From: a virus
IMG/VR virus record: IMGVR_UViG_3300042434_000452
Coordinates: 1-31,714 of that record
DNA: 31,714 nucleotides
Reading direction: 5' to 3' (one strand)
Part shown: positions 6,604-14,284 of the stretch, in pieces
Layout of the letters: every line of letters starts with the position of its first letter
Numbering within the stretch: position 1 is the first letter of the stretch
Program-made: the position numbers and the translations under genes
Notes under the pieces: model-generated
The model's input: the letters and a program-made list of their open reading frames with translations, nothing else
The model's database searches: none
What the model was told of the DNA's origin: nothing

Positions 6604-7897
6604 ACAGCCGCTGCAACTCAGCCAGCGTAACCTCGCTGCCATCTTCCCGCACCATTCGTGCCAAGGCGTCCTGCGGACCATATTTGTTGGACAGCTTGGT
6701 GAAATAAGCAGCACGATTTTTACCCAAAACTTCATCTTGGTAAGCCGCAGGCTGTTGCTTGAGCCATTGCCCGTAAGTAAGGCTTCCTTTCACCGGACCA
6801 TCAGCACTGGCGCGAACCGACGGACCTGTACCCCAATCCGGCGGCGGAATGCCCAAGCCTTTGTAATCAATGATCGGGATTGTTGTTGACCGGCAGTTGA
6901 AATGAACAGGCGGAACGGGCCCCTTGCCGTAAACGTATTCCTTGCCATCAAGGCTCCGGCAAATTGCTGAGGTCCGGCTATCCAATGTGGCAACGTACCT
7001 GTACTTTTTGGTTATATCGTCGTTTGCTCGGTAAACCTGTTCACTGGCGGCGTTGGCAACCTGTTGAACGCTCGTGCGAACAACGGTCAGAACCTGATGG
7101 TCAGCCATTCGGGTCAGTTCGCCACCGGCTAGGGCTTGCTGTCGTGCGGTCTTGGCCAGATCACCAAATTCAAGGTTGCCGACAAGGCGATTGGCAATTT
7201 GCGCGGTCGGTTCACCGGTAAGAATTCCAGTCCTGACAATGGCGTTGAACTTCTGCGCCTGTGATTCGGCTAGGCCGCGAAATGCCTTTTCGACTACCTC
7301 ACCATTGGGCAGCGTGATCGCAGCGCCTTGGCCAGCGGTCAAGTTAAAGCCACCGGTGCCGGGCAGGGTGAAGTTCAAGTCGGTGGGGTCAATGGATGCA
7401 ACGCTGGCAGCAAAGTTCGGTGCAACCTCAACGGTATTGATCTGGGCTAAGGCATTGACCTGTGACGGCAGCAATTCGCGCTGATCAACAATTCCGCCAC
7501 TTACGGCCAGCCTGATTTGTTCGGTGACAAATTCACTTTGCAGCTCCGCCAAACCCTGCAGTTCAGTGGCGACATATCCTGTACTGCGACCCGCCCATCC
7601 GTCCAAGGATTCCTTGAGCTGGGCAAGGATCACGCGGAGCCGTTGGGCTTGAACCGAGGCGGGGCTAACAATGCCTGCACCGGCAGTAGCTTGGCCAAAG
7701 TTGATACGGCGTAAGTCATCAACCGCGCTCAGCACTATGTCGTTGTAATCGCGGACAATCTGTTTGGCGACGGCATTGCCGAAGCGGTTTAGATCAATGG
7801 CGTTGCGGTAGATATTGGCAACAGGATCTTTGCGGTTAATACGCCGCTTGAATTGCTCAACGTTGAGCAGGCGAGGTGTAACGCCTGATTGGGTCAT
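6584..7897 (-). CDS. Minor head protein (SPP1 gp7/Mu gpF-like)
   Basis: A 437-aa protein. Residues about 1-240 are helical (FGNAVAKQIVRDYNDIVLSA). Near residues 300-345 is the family signature: YVATLDSRTSAICRSLDGK followed by GPVPPVHFNCRSTTIPI, i.e. the 'T..DxRTxxxCxxLdGk...PPxHxxCRs' motif of the phage Mu gpF / SPP1 gp7 domain, with Cys and His that may bind metal. These proteins bind the portal and a few copies enter the head. Start overlaps the portal stop (TAATG). Confidence 0.9.
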   Translation of the reverse strand: MTQSGVTPRLLNVEQFKRRINRKDPVANIYRNAIDLNRFGNAVAKQIVRDYNDIVLSAVDDLRRINFGQATAGAGIVSPASVQAQRLRVILAQLKESLDGWAGRSTGYVATELQGLAELQSEFVTEQIRLAVSGGIVDQRELLPSQVNALAQINTVEVAPNFAASVASIDPTDLNFTLPGTGGFNLTAGQGAAITLPNGEVVEKAFRGLAESQAQKFNAIVRTGILTGEPTAQIANRLVGNLEFGDLAKTARQQALAGGELTRMADHQVLTVVRTSVQQVANAASEQVYRANDDITKKYRYVATLDSRTSAICRSLDGKEYVYGKGPVPPVHFNCRSTTIPIIDYKGLGIPPPDWGTGPSVRASADGPVKGSLTYGQWLKQQPAAYQDEVLGKNRAAYFTKLSNKYGPQDALARMVREDGSEVTLAELQRLYGPPKD

Positions 7898-9387
7898 TAT
7901 TCAGGCAGGACAACGGGTTCTTGGTCATCTTCCTGCATCATCTCTTCGCTGGTGATGTCTTCACTGCCAAGGTTTTCAGGACCACCCATTTCAATCAACC
8001 CGCCGGTCTGGGTGGCTTCCAGTTCTTCCTCAACGTCGAAGTCATCGCCCAGCACTTCGCCCTCAGCCAGTTGATCCAACAGCGTTTTCTGGCTGATTAC
8101 GCCAGCGGTGTAGGTCTGCAGCAGGGCAAGAATTTCGGCAGGCTCAAGGCGTGCAGCGATGAAGTCGCGATTAACAAAGCTGCTCCCTGATTGCGGCAGG
8201 CCAAGATAATCAGCGTGATACCGCAGGCAGTTGTCGATTAGATCCTGCACCTGCTGGGCAACGACCATCATGGTGCTGTCGCCTTGGCTGCGGTCAATCC
8301 GCTTGGCCTCGGCAGTTTCGGCGCTCAGCTTCTGGCCCAGCACAGCAGACAGACCAAGTTCGTTGATCTGCGCGGCGATCTGCTCAAGGCGGCGGAACTG
8401 AGCCTCAAAGCTCTTGCCACCCGGTTCGATGTACTCAGCGCGACCCTCGGCAGGAAGGGCAAGGGCTTCAGACGGGCCGGCGCTGATTTCCTCGGCGGAA
8501 CTGGGGAAGCCAAACAACGCCAGCATCGGCACGGCGCTGATATGCAGCATGTTGTCCAGATCGCTTTGGATCTGGTAGGTCTTCAGGTTCAGCTCTGCAA
8601 TGTCTTCCAGCGGCGGGCGGGATTCCAGCAGGCCAGCACGGTTTGCGTAGGCAACGGCAAAGGGGATGTAATCAAGGCTGGTGGTGCCGGAAGCAATTTC
8701 AACAAAGGCGCCTTTGGTGTCGTCTTGCCGGAAAATCTGATAGGAGCCCGGACGCAGGACACGAACCTGCTCAACGTACTTTTCGCCAAACTCACCGTCG
8801 GGCACGACCACCCGCTCCATCAGGCGCAGCATGGTCAGACGTTGAGCGCCGTTGGTTACTTCAGAGCGCCACCCCAAAATATCGCGGGGCACATAAGTAC
8901 ACCAGTACGGGCGCAGGCTGGCCGCGTCGGTGATGTTCTGCAGTTCGTCTCCAGAGTCAGAAGGGAAATCAACTAAAACACCGGCGTGACCGTAGCGGAC
9001 CATTTTTCGGGCCAGCTCGTAGACAAAAATATTCAGGTCATTGCCTTGGAGGTCTACATCAAACAGTTGTTCGCGCAGGACATCGGGCACATCGTCAAGA
9101 CGGACTGGCTTACGGGTCAACATGCCGGCCAGCATCCGCTCAAGGCGCTGGTAATACGGCGGGCAAACTGAACGGGCCAAACGGTTGTCGTAGGACTCGT
9201 CTTGTTCGCGGGGTTCCTGCGGCAGGTAACGGCGATGCTTACGCCGCATTCCGTAGGTGCCCTCCAGCAGGTCTTCAATCAATATCCAATGTGCTTCCTG
9301 TGCAGCCCAAGCGCCGTTGGGATCTTGCACCTGCGTTGCTGTGCGCGTCAGCAGCCGGTCATAATGCCGAAAACCGGTGTAGGTCAT
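7897..9387 (-). CDS. Portal protein (DUF4055-type)
   Basis: A 496-aa protein with the start pattern YDRLLTRTATQ..., a W-I-L-I-E-D-L-L-E-G-T-Y helix, RYLPQEPREQDESYDNRLAR, a clip-like GHAGVLVDFP segment (about residue 135), and a C-terminal acidic tail rich in Asp/Glu. This matches the DUF4055 branch of portal proteins: the dodecameric ring at the DNA entry vertex that docks terminase and connector. It lies just upstream of the minor head gene, with which it overlaps by one base. Confidence 0.9.
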   Translation of the reverse strand: MTYTGFRHYDRLLTRTATQVQDPNGAWAAQEAHWILIEDLLEGTYGMRRKHRRYLPQEPREQDESYDNRLARSVCPPYYQRLERMLAGMLTRKPVRLDDVPDVLREQLFDVDLQGNDLNIFVYELARKMVRYGHAGVLVDFPSDSGDELQNITDAASLRPYWCTYVPRDILGWRSEVTNGAQRLTMLRLMERVVVPDGEFGEKYVEQVRVLRPGSYQIFRQDDTKGAFVEIASGTTSLDYIPFAVAYANRAGLLESRPPLEDIAELNLKTYQIQSDLDNMLHISAVPMLALFGFPSSAEEISAGPSEALALPAEGRAEYIEPGGKSFEAQFRRLEQIAAQINELGLSAVLGQKLSAETAEAKRIDRSQGDSTMMVVAQQVQDLIDNCLRYHADYLGLPQSGSSFVNRDFIAARLEPAEILALLQTYTAGVISQKTLLDQLAEGEVLGDDFDVEEELEATQTGGLIEMGGPENLGSEDITSEEMMQEDDQEPVVLPE

Positions 9388-9510
9388 TCTTTGCGCCTAG
9401 CCATACACAAATTCTATGGTTCTAGGTTAGGCCTAAATAATGACTGGGCCTCCGATACCGCCACACACGGCGTCCAGCCTTACGGACAGAACCGACCCAG
9501 CGCGGGCAGT

Positions 9511-9699
9511 TTATTCGGCTTCGTCGGCGCGGGTGATCTCGTCTTCTAGAGCTTCGGCAGCTTCGTCAAAGCCTTCGTCGTAGAGCCACTGTTGAATGGC
9601 GGTGAGCATGGCAGAAGCAGCCTCGTTGAACTCGTAACAGGCGTCGTCAACGGTTGAGTCGAAGGCGGCTTCAAGATCGCGCCAGAGGGGTGCAGACAT
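9511..9699 (-). CDS. Small acidic protein upstream of portal
   Basis: A 62-aa strongly acidic helical protein (LEAAFDSTVDDACYEFNEAA, then FDEAAEALEDEITRADEAE). It lies between a terminator at about 9735 and the portal gene, 123 bases before the latter. No family recognised. Very acidic small proteins in such positions can be DNA mimics or assembly chaperones, but nothing in the sequence proves it. Confidence 0.55.
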   Translation of the reverse strand: MSAPLWRDLEAAFDSTVDDACYEFNEAASAMLTAIQQWLYDEGFDEAAEALEDEITRADEAE

Positions 9700-9730
9700 T
9701 GCGATGTTGCGGCGGCTTCAGGGTAGCGGC

Positions 9731-9755
9731 AAAAGAAAAGGCCCCTTCGGGGGCC
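9731..9755 (-). terminator. Rho-independent terminator after the 56-aa gene
   Basis: On the minus strand a GGCCCC/GGGGCC stem (9740-9745 and 9750-9755) with a four-base loop is followed by a T-rich run (complement of AAAAGAAAA at 9731-9739). It lies 8 bases past the stop of the 56-aa gene. It should end the short transcript from the promoter at 9971-10000 and may reduce read-through from terminase to portal. Confidence 0.85.
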
Positions 9756-9762
9756 CGAGAAA

Positions 9763-9933
9763 TCAGTTGAAAAGACGCTTGACTTCGATGTCGCGGTTGG
9801 TTGCCGAATTGAACTTCATCAGAACGACAATGGCGTCAGGGCGCTCAGCATGGCCACGTTCGGCTGCAGCCATGGCGGCCTTGCGAGTCATCATGCCGGT
9901 CTGAGCGATGCCGTTGACTTCAAGGAAAAACAT
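9763..9933 (-). CDS. 56-aa protein in its own transcription unit
   Basis: ATG at 9933, stop at 9763. The protein starts MFFLEVNGIAQTGMMTRKAA and ends NRDIEVKRLFN, with a likely strand-strand-helix-strand fold; I recognise no family. It has its own sigma70-like promoter (TTGCCA-N18-CATAAT), a hairpin leader and a terminator 8 bases after the stop, so it is probably expressed independently of the flanking terminase and portal genes. Such wiring is typical of highly expressed small effectors. Function unknown. Confidence 0.75.
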   Translation of the reverse strand: MFFLEVNGIAQTGMMTRKAAMAAAERGHAERPDAIVVLMKFNSATNRDIEVKRLFN

Positions 9934-9949
9934 TGGTCTTGTGTGTGGT

Positions 9950-9961
9950 GGGGTCGCCCCC
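9950..9961 (-). promoter_or_regulatory. 5' leader hairpin with GNRA loop
   Basis: On the minus strand GGGG-GCGA-CCCC: a four-pair GC stem with a GCGA (GNRA) tetraloop, starting a few bases after the expected transcription start. The 16 bases between it and the ATG are A/C only apart from one G, with no Shine-Dalgarno site. The same design precedes the genes at 15182 and 19489. Confidence 0.7.
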
Positions 9962-9970
9962 TGTCCCCTA

Positions 9971-10000
9971 ATTATGGGGTATACCCCGTGGGTTTGGCAA
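9971..10000 (-). promoter_or_regulatory. Sigma70-like promoter of the 56-aa gene
   Basis: On the minus strand TTGCCA (9995-10000), an 18-base spacer and CATAAT (9971-9976); five of six matches to each consensus box. The spacer contains the palindrome GGGGTATACCCC (9976-9987 in part), whose left half recurs as TAGGGGTATACT at the two plus-strand promoters at 15.1 and 17.5 kb. Confidence 0.7.
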
Positions 10001-10027
10001 GCACCCCAGTGGCCAGTTCACAAATCG

Positions 10028-11368
10028 TCAGTACAGCCTGATGCCAGTGCTGCGGCCCGCGTTCGCGTGAAGCGGGTTGAACTCACGCCAGACCACGTAC
10101 CCCAAGGCGTCAACCATGTGATCGTGCCCAGCCTCCTTGTCCGGCTCGCCCTTCTCTGTCCAGCTCTGCAGCTCAAGGCATTCGATCAGCCGCGTGCAGC
10201 CCTGCGCCACCGTCAACCGCACCTCGCCCTTCCCGTTTTCCAGCAGTGCCTGAACAGCAGACACCCGATCACGAACAGCAGGGTTAGACCGCCCAGATTG
10301 ATTGCTAAACCCGTAGGACTCCAATATTTGTATGTCAGTCCGGGAGGCGTTGGTGGAGCGATTGCCGCCTGAGGCGTCAGGGTAAACGTAAATACGGTGA
10401 TCGGGATAACGGCGTTTAATTTCTTGCGCCAGTGCATCAGTGTCATGTGCTCCGCTCACTTCATCGACGATGGCCAGTCTGTTGCCATTCCTAACACCAA
10501 TCACGGCAGACATATTCGCAACGTTGAAGTCAACGCCCACGCGCAATGGTTCGTTACTGAAGTCATTAACGGTCGCCACTACATGCTTTGCACGATCAAA
10601 CCTGTCGTACACCTGGCCGGTATTTAGGTTCACCCATTGGCCTTCCAAATACGACTTGATTAACTGCGGCGGATAATTCGCCATCAGGCTGTCAACAAAC
10701 CCGTCGGGCAGGTACGGGTTGTCCATGGTGCGAGCACGGATCAGGGCCGTGTCTTCACCGGCGTTGCGGTCGAACGTATCGAATGCCCAGCCGTAACCTT
10801 CGGGCGTGGTGGCAGCGTAAAACTGCTGCACGTTGCCAGCACGAAGACGGGCCAGAGCCATTCGTGTTGCCTGCTCTGCTACCCGCTTGTTTGCCGTGTC
10901 GGCCTCGTCAAAGCCAATGGCGCAGAGGTTCTGACCACGAATGCGGTTCCACGTCTCCATCGTCCTCAAAAGGATGGTGTGGCTGCCCTCGGCAAAGTGC
11001 AGGGTGTATTCCGGTAGCGGGCTGACGCGGAAATTAAACGGGATCTCCCACTCTTCCAGCAGGTCATCCATGGTGCGCTGGAGGATGTCACGCAACATCG
11101 GGGCGACAGGCTCAAACAGGGCGCTGACGTGGCCGATGTTCAGAGCTGCCATGTGAACGGCCTTGGCTACGAGGCCATGGGTTTTGCCGGCACCGAATCC
11201 GCAGACGAGGGCGAGCTTGCGGTGTTGGGTGTCATCACAAAAGGCCAGTTGATGCGGCAGCAGCGTTTGCCGAATGCGATCTAAGGCCTGTTGGGCTGTT
11301 GGTCCTGAGGCTTGGCTTGACGGTGGATCGAGGAGGAAACCACCGGGAGCGTTGGCGAGGAGGCTCAA
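10028..11368 (-). CDS. terL: Terminase large subunit
   Basis: A 446-aa packaging motor. The ATPase domain has a Walker A GFGAGKT (57-63) and Walker B AIGFDEAD (150-157, Asp154/Glu155). The nuclease domain has the RNase H-like acidic residues in VGVDFN (Asp280), VYPDASG (Asp331) and HDHMVDALGY (Asp420). Length is normal. The start is TTG at 11368, overlapping the terS stop (TTGA); no better in-frame ATG lies nearby before the first conserved helix. It cuts concatemers and pumps DNA through the portal. Confidence 0.95.
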   Translation of the reverse strand: MSLLANAPGGFLLDPPSSQASGPTAQQALDRIRQTLLPHQLAFCDDTQHRKLALVCGFGAGKTHGLVAKAVHMAALNIGHVSALFEPVAPMLRDILQRTMDDLLEEWEIPFNFRVSPLPEYTLHFAEGSHTILLRTMETWNRIRGQNLCAIGFDEADTANKRVAEQATRMALARLRAGNVQQFYAATTPEGYGWAFDTFDRNAGEDTALIRARTMDNPYLPDGFVDSLMANYPPQLIKSYLEGQWVNLNTGQVYDRFDRAKHVVATVNDFSNEPLRVGVDFNVANMSAVIGVRNGNRLAIVDEVSGAHDTDALAQEIKRRYPDHRIYVYPDASGGNRSTNASRTDIQILESYGFSNQSGRSNPAVRDRVSAVQALLENGKGEVRLTVAQGCTRLIECLELQSWTEKGEPDKEAGHDHMVDALGYVVWREFNPLHANAGRSTGIRLY

Positions 11369-11784
11369 GTATCAAGGCCGATGAGTTTGGCTTGAAGCTG
11401 AACGGCGTTGAGGGCGACTTGGGTTTGACCGCGTTTGTAAGCGGACTGTTCGTAGGTACGAAGGCGGCCTAGGGCTTCGGCAATCCATGCCGGACGGGTC
11501 ATGGCGGCGTCTTCTTCTAGGCGGATACGAGCACGTTGGATGTATTCATCGGCCTGCCGCGCAGAGCATTTCCACTGATTGGCTGCAAATTGAACGATCT
11601 GACCACGCGATTGTCCTTCGGTCAAAAGACCGTAAATAGTGTCAACACGGAAGTTGACTTCGGCAGCAGTTGAGCGTGCCAAGTTTGCGGGAAAAAGTGA
11701 TAGGAACAGGATAAACCCAAAAGGTAAAGAATGGAGCGGGTATGTCTCAGATTGGGACACTTGGGACAGCCTTGGGCGAGACAT
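11365..11784 (-). CDS. terS: Terminase small subunit
   Basis: The conserved part, from about residue 35, has a helix-turn-helix-like segment (GQIVQFAANQWKCSARQADE) followed by RARIRLEEDAAMTRPAWIAE and a helical end, as in small terminases of the type found beside this large subunit. Small terminases bind the packaging site and recruit the large subunit. The ATG at 11784 gives 139 aa, but residues 15-34 are hydrophobic and atypical and the DNA there contains direct repeats; a TTG start at 11682 (105 aa) is a serious alternative. Confidence 0.75.
   Translation of the reverse strand: MSRPRLSQVSQSETYPLHSLPFGFILFLSLFPANLARSTAAEVNFRVDTIYGLLTEGQSRGQIVQFAANQWKCSARQADEYIQRARIRLEEDAAMTRPAWIAEALGRLRTYEQSAYKRGQTQVALNAVQLQAKLIGLDT
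11752..11780. repeat. Three direct repeats in the divergent control region
   Basis: TTGGGACAC (11752-11760), TTGGGACAG (11761-11769) and TTGGGCGAG (11772-11780) lie head to tail with 9- and 11-base spacing, on the side of the late operon start. They look like an operator or iteron cluster if the small terminase starts at the TTG at 11682; otherwise they encode the repeat Leu-Ser-Gln/Val-Ser-Gln on the minus strand. Confidence 0.45.
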
Positions 11785-11903
11785 GGCGGTGCGCGGCGCC
11801 GAACCGAAAGACTTTCTGGAGTGTCATAGGGGGCACTTGCGCCCCAGTTAAAAACCGCTAGCTTTTGAAAGCAATTTTCGCAAGGAGCAAATTCCTGCAA
11901 GCC
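11785..11903. promoter_or_regulatory. Early/late divergent control region with GC hairpin
   Basis: These 119 bases separate the rightward early operon from the leftward late operon. They hold a hairpin, GGGGC-N6-GCCCC (11829-11845), and A/T-rich DNA (11848-11880). On the minus strand TTGCTT-N17-TTAACT precedes the hairpin, a weak promoter match. No good plus-strand promoter is visible. Promoters are inferred from layout. Confidence 0.4.
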
Positions 11904-12509
11904 ATGGCAAAAGCCATTTTTCTGCGTTTACCCGACGATTTGGTTTGTGACCTAGAGCGTTACAAACCCAAAACGATGTCCCTGACTGGGTATTGCGCCT
12001 TTCTAATCGAGTTAGGGGTTGACAGGCCAGTTACGCTGGCGGAGCGACCGAAGGGAAGCGAAGCCTCTATTTCTTCTAATAATATTATTGATACTTCTTC
12101 TTCTATTAAAAATATTCCTTTTAATAATATTAATAGTACGGTCGGAAAATCAAAATCCGAAAAGCCGAAAAAGGCCAAGCGACCGGCCTACAGCGACGAG
12201 TTCAACACCTTCTGGAAGCTGTACCAGTCAGCCCCTGATCGTGTCTCATCTCAGACGAAGCCCAAGGCCTACGACGAGTGGAGGGGCATTGTGGCGCTGG
12301 AAGGACCGGAGACCCTCCTGAAAGCCGCTACAAGGGCGATTGAGGAGCAGAAGCGGAAGATGACAGCCGGCGAGTTCGTGGGCAGCCTTCCTGACCTGTT
12401 TCGCTGGCTCCGCGACGGCAAGTACGAGGTTTATCTGGAGGAGCACCAAGCGCAGAAGGCAGGGCGGACATGGAGCGCCGATCTCGGCTGCTGGATTGAA
12501 AATGACTAG
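11904..12509 (+). CDS. Putative replication initiator/replisome organizer
   Basis: A 201-aa protein, ATG at 11904. Residues 1-38 look like a ribbon-helix-helix or small DNA-binding unit (FLRLPDDLVCDLERYKPKTM). Residues 55-80 are a Ser/Asn/Ile linker coded by AT-rich DNA. Residues about 96-190 match the C-terminal module of phage replication proteins: DEFNTFWKLYQSAP, KAYDEWRG, an I-E-E-Q helix, then LPDLFRWLRDGKYEVYLEEH. It is the first early gene. No catalytic motif; host polymerase and helicase would be recruited. An in-frame TTG at 11865 is less likely. Confidence 0.6.
   Translation: MAKAIFLRLPDDLVCDLERYKPKTMSLTGYCAFLIELGVDRPVTLAERPKGSEASISSNNIIDTSSSIKNIPFNNINSTVGKSKSEKPKKAKRPAYSDEFNTFWKLYQSAPDRVSSQTKPKAYDEWRGIVALEGPETLLKAATRAIEEQKRKMTAGEFVGSLPDLFRWLRDGKYEVYLEEHQAQKAGRTWSADLGCWIEND
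12063..12140 (+). other. AT-rich island, candidate replication origin
   Basis: About 78 bases inside the replication-initiator-like gene are nearly pure A/T in an otherwise GC-balanced region. They contain two copies of TAATAATATTA (near 12077 and 12122) and a palindrome AATAATATTATT. An AT-rich unwinding site within the initiator gene is the arrangement of the lambda O gene. No iterons like lambda's were found next to it, so the origin role is inferred. Confidence 0.4.
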
Positions 12510-12542
12510 CCAGCTCGCCCCGCCAACCACTGACGACTCACC

Positions 12543-12830
12543 ATGAAGCTGTATTCACCTGATGCCCGAGGCAAGTACGTCTGGCAGGTGGCTGACGCCA
12601 AGACACGCGCCGTGTCGTACACGGTCACCACGAGCCGTACGCCCCCGCCTGATGCCTGCTACGGGCACCCCATGGGCAAGTACGACGACACCGGCCTGTA
12701 CCTGACCTTTTGCCCGAACGTCGGCGCTGACGATCCGAAGAGCCCACAGGCGGCTCGCTACGTGCTGCACCCCATGGCCGCTGCTGAGCGTGATCGTGCT
12801 GACCGTGAACGGCTCTGGCGCGAAATCTGA
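12543..12830 (+). CDS. Hypothetical early protein (95 aa)
   Basis: A 95-aa protein (MKLYSPDARGKYVWQVADAK at the start, AAAERDRADRERLWREI at the end). The C-terminal helix is charged and amphipathic; the middle is Pro/Gly-rich. It follows the initiator-like gene by 33 bases and its stop TGA overlaps the next start (TGATG). No family recognised. Confidence 0.65.
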   Translation: MKLYSPDARGKYVWQVADAKTRAVSYTVTTSRTPPPDACYGHPMGKYDDTGLYLTFCPNVGADDPKSPQAARYVLHPMAAAERDRADRERLWREI

Positions 12831-13270
12831 TGAGGCTTGCCTTTGACCTAACCGAAGTCCGCCGCCTACTCAGGCGTGGCATTGATGCAAAGCACTGGAC
12901 GCTTCAGGATCTCGATAGCCCTTCGCCGGGCTGGCTGATCACAATGGAAGACGCCAAACGCATTGCCGGTTTTACCCCACCCGTTTATCAAAACCTTCTC
13001 AGAGATGAGCCCACACCAACAGAGCGCGTCGAAATCGTCAGCCCCAGAGACTTCGCGGTGGCTGAAACCCTTGCCGATCCTGTTCAACGAGGAAGCACAC
13101 CGGTATTACCACGAACCGACGGGCACATGGTTGAACCATTCAGTGACGCAGGTTTGCAAGGGCCGGAAAGATGCGTGGGCGATGAAGCGGATTATGGAGA
13201 CCAAGCATATTTGGGAACCTCGGGGGAAGACGGTACACAAGGCGTTGGAGGATTTTCTGACGACTGGTGA
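12830..13270 (+). CDS. Early protein with coupled start; long 3' overlap with nuclease gene
   Basis: ATG at 12830 overlaps the preceding stop. Residues 1-60 are convincing (helix DLTEVRRLLRRGIDAKHWTL, then QDLDSPSPGW and YQNLLRDEPTP) and recall small proteins I associate with cyanobacterial and other phages with a 'WTLEDLDxPxPGF...YRNLLR' pattern. From about residue 60 the frame overlaps the nuclease gene for 266 bases and becomes unconvincing, so the functional protein is probably the N-terminal part. A frameshift joining it to the nuclease is possible but no slippery site is obvious. Confidence 0.5.
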   Translation: MRLAFDLTEVRRLLRRGIDAKHWTLQDLDSPSPGWLITMEDAKRIAGFTPPVYQNLLRDEPTPTERVEIVSPRDFAVAETLADPVQRGSTPVLPRTDGHMVEPFSDAGLQGPERCVGDEADYGDQAYLGTSGEDGTQGVGGFSDDW

Positions 13271-13685
13271 CGCTGGCGACTATCCGGCGGAATACAGCGA
13301 GTGGATTGAGCCGTTGCTGGAGCATTCCGTTTGGCAGACCTACGAGGCCATTGCCTGTGAATACAGGTTGTGCGATGTGGAGCGCAGCATTGCCGGCAGC
13401 TTTGATTGCCTGCTGCGGCGCAAGGATGATCACACACAGTTGGTGCTGGTGGATCTGAAAACGCAGAGCAGGGCGGATGCCAGCCCGTATGACGTGAGCC
13501 CGCAGTTGGGCGGGTATTTGGGGATGCTCAGCCTGCACTGGCCAAAGCTGTACATACAGAAGGCTGGGGTGCTCTGGGCTCGCCCTGGAAACACAACTCT
13601 GCAAAAGATTGACGTTGACGAAGCCGTGATCGAGTGGCAAGGCGTTCGCGATGCGTTCCTGATGCTGAACCAGCCGGAGTTCTGA
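13005..13685 (+). CDS. RecB/Cas4-like PD-(D/E)XK exonuclease
   Basis: A 226-aa protein, ATG at 13005 (an ATG at 12963 would add 14 residues). Motifs of RecB-family nucleases are in order: RGKTVHKALEDF (His78), EYRL (Glu119), GSFDCLLRR (Asp134), VLVDLKTQ (Asp150, Lys152) and QLGGYLGM (Gln167, Tyr171). These make the two-metal nuclease site. In phages such enzymes resect double-stranded ends for a partner annealing protein; the likely partner is the Sak3-like protein at 17612. Its start lies inside the upstream reading frame. Confidence 0.85.
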   Translation: MSPHQQSASKSSAPETSRWLKPLPILFNEEAHRYYHEPTGTWLNHSVTQVCKGRKDAWAMKRIMETKHIWEPRGKTVHKALEDFLTTGDAGDYPAEYSEWIEPLLEHSVWQTYEAIACEYRLCDVERSIAGSFDCLLRRKDDHTQLVLVDLKTQSRADASPYDVSPQLGGYLGMLSLHWPKLYIQKAGVLWARPGNTTLQKIDVDEAVIEWQGVRDAFLMLNQPEF

Positions 13686-14284
13686 TGACTTTTTTCTTGT
13701 CCACGGAAATGATTGATTACCAAACGCGCAACCATCCGTTAGTCAACGGGAAGCGCACAACGAAGACGCAAATTGATGCTGAAAATGAACGACGCGCAAT
13801 GTATTTGTTGTCGCAGGAATTCAGGTCAAAGATTGAGGTTTACAGTGATGATCCGCACTGCAAAATTGACTTTGCGGCCAAATCACCAAACGGCGAAATT
13901 ACCGCATTGTTTGAGTTCAAGAAACGCGGCGGCAAGCACAACGATCCGCAATACAAAAGGGGATGGTGGGTGCCGTGCGAAAAACTAGACGCACTTGTTT
14001 ATTACGGTATTCACTTGAGAAAAGAACAAAACAAACCCTTGATAACAGAGCTGTATTACTGCTGGGGTTTCAACGACGGTTTTTATTACATTAACATTCA
14101 GGAGGCAATGGTTTGGCTTTGTGATTATGAAATTGGCGGTTTAGGTTACTCGGTGAAAGAAAAGAAAAACAATGGCAAAGAGGCCGTGTATCTGGTTCCG
14201 CGCAACAATCCGTTTATTCGTGAAATAAGGGTTGGTTCAGTTGATACCCCGTGGCGATACGCTTCTAACGCGCTGGCGGCATGA
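13685..14284 (+). CDS. Putative PD-(D/E)XK nuclease next to methyltransferase
   Basis: A 199-aa protein whose ATG overlaps the exonuclease stop by one base. A likely nuclease core lies at HCKIDFAAK (Asp62) and ALFEFKKR (Glu77, Lys79), after a helix with Glu35; spacing fits PD-(D/E)XK folds such as restriction enzymes. Its DNA is richer in A/T than its neighbours. It ends 4 bases into the methyltransferase start. It may be a restriction-type nuclease or a repair nuclease; the motif is visible but family membership is inferred. Confidence 0.5.
   Translation: MTFFLSTEMIDYQTRNHPLVNGKRTTKTQIDAENERRAMYLLSQEFRSKIEVYSDDPHCKIDFAAKSPNGEITALFEFKKRGGKHNDPQYKRGWWVPCEKLDALVYYGIHLRKEQNKPLITELYYCWGFNDGFYYINIQEAMVWLCDYEIGGLGYSVKEKKNNGKEAVYLVPRNNPFIREIRVGSVDTPWRYASNALAA

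Noticed and set aside
8284-8976. 230-codon plus-strand frame opposite the portal gene
   Set aside because: Shadow of the portal gene, which has a recognisable product and operon context.
11622-11900. Alternative minus-strand frame of 92 codons over the terS start
   Set aside because: Crosses the divergent control region and lacks any recognisable pattern.
13140-13640. Minus-strand 166-codon frame opposite the nuclease
   Set aside because: Opposes a gene with clear catalytic motifs and has no promoter or neighbours on that strand.
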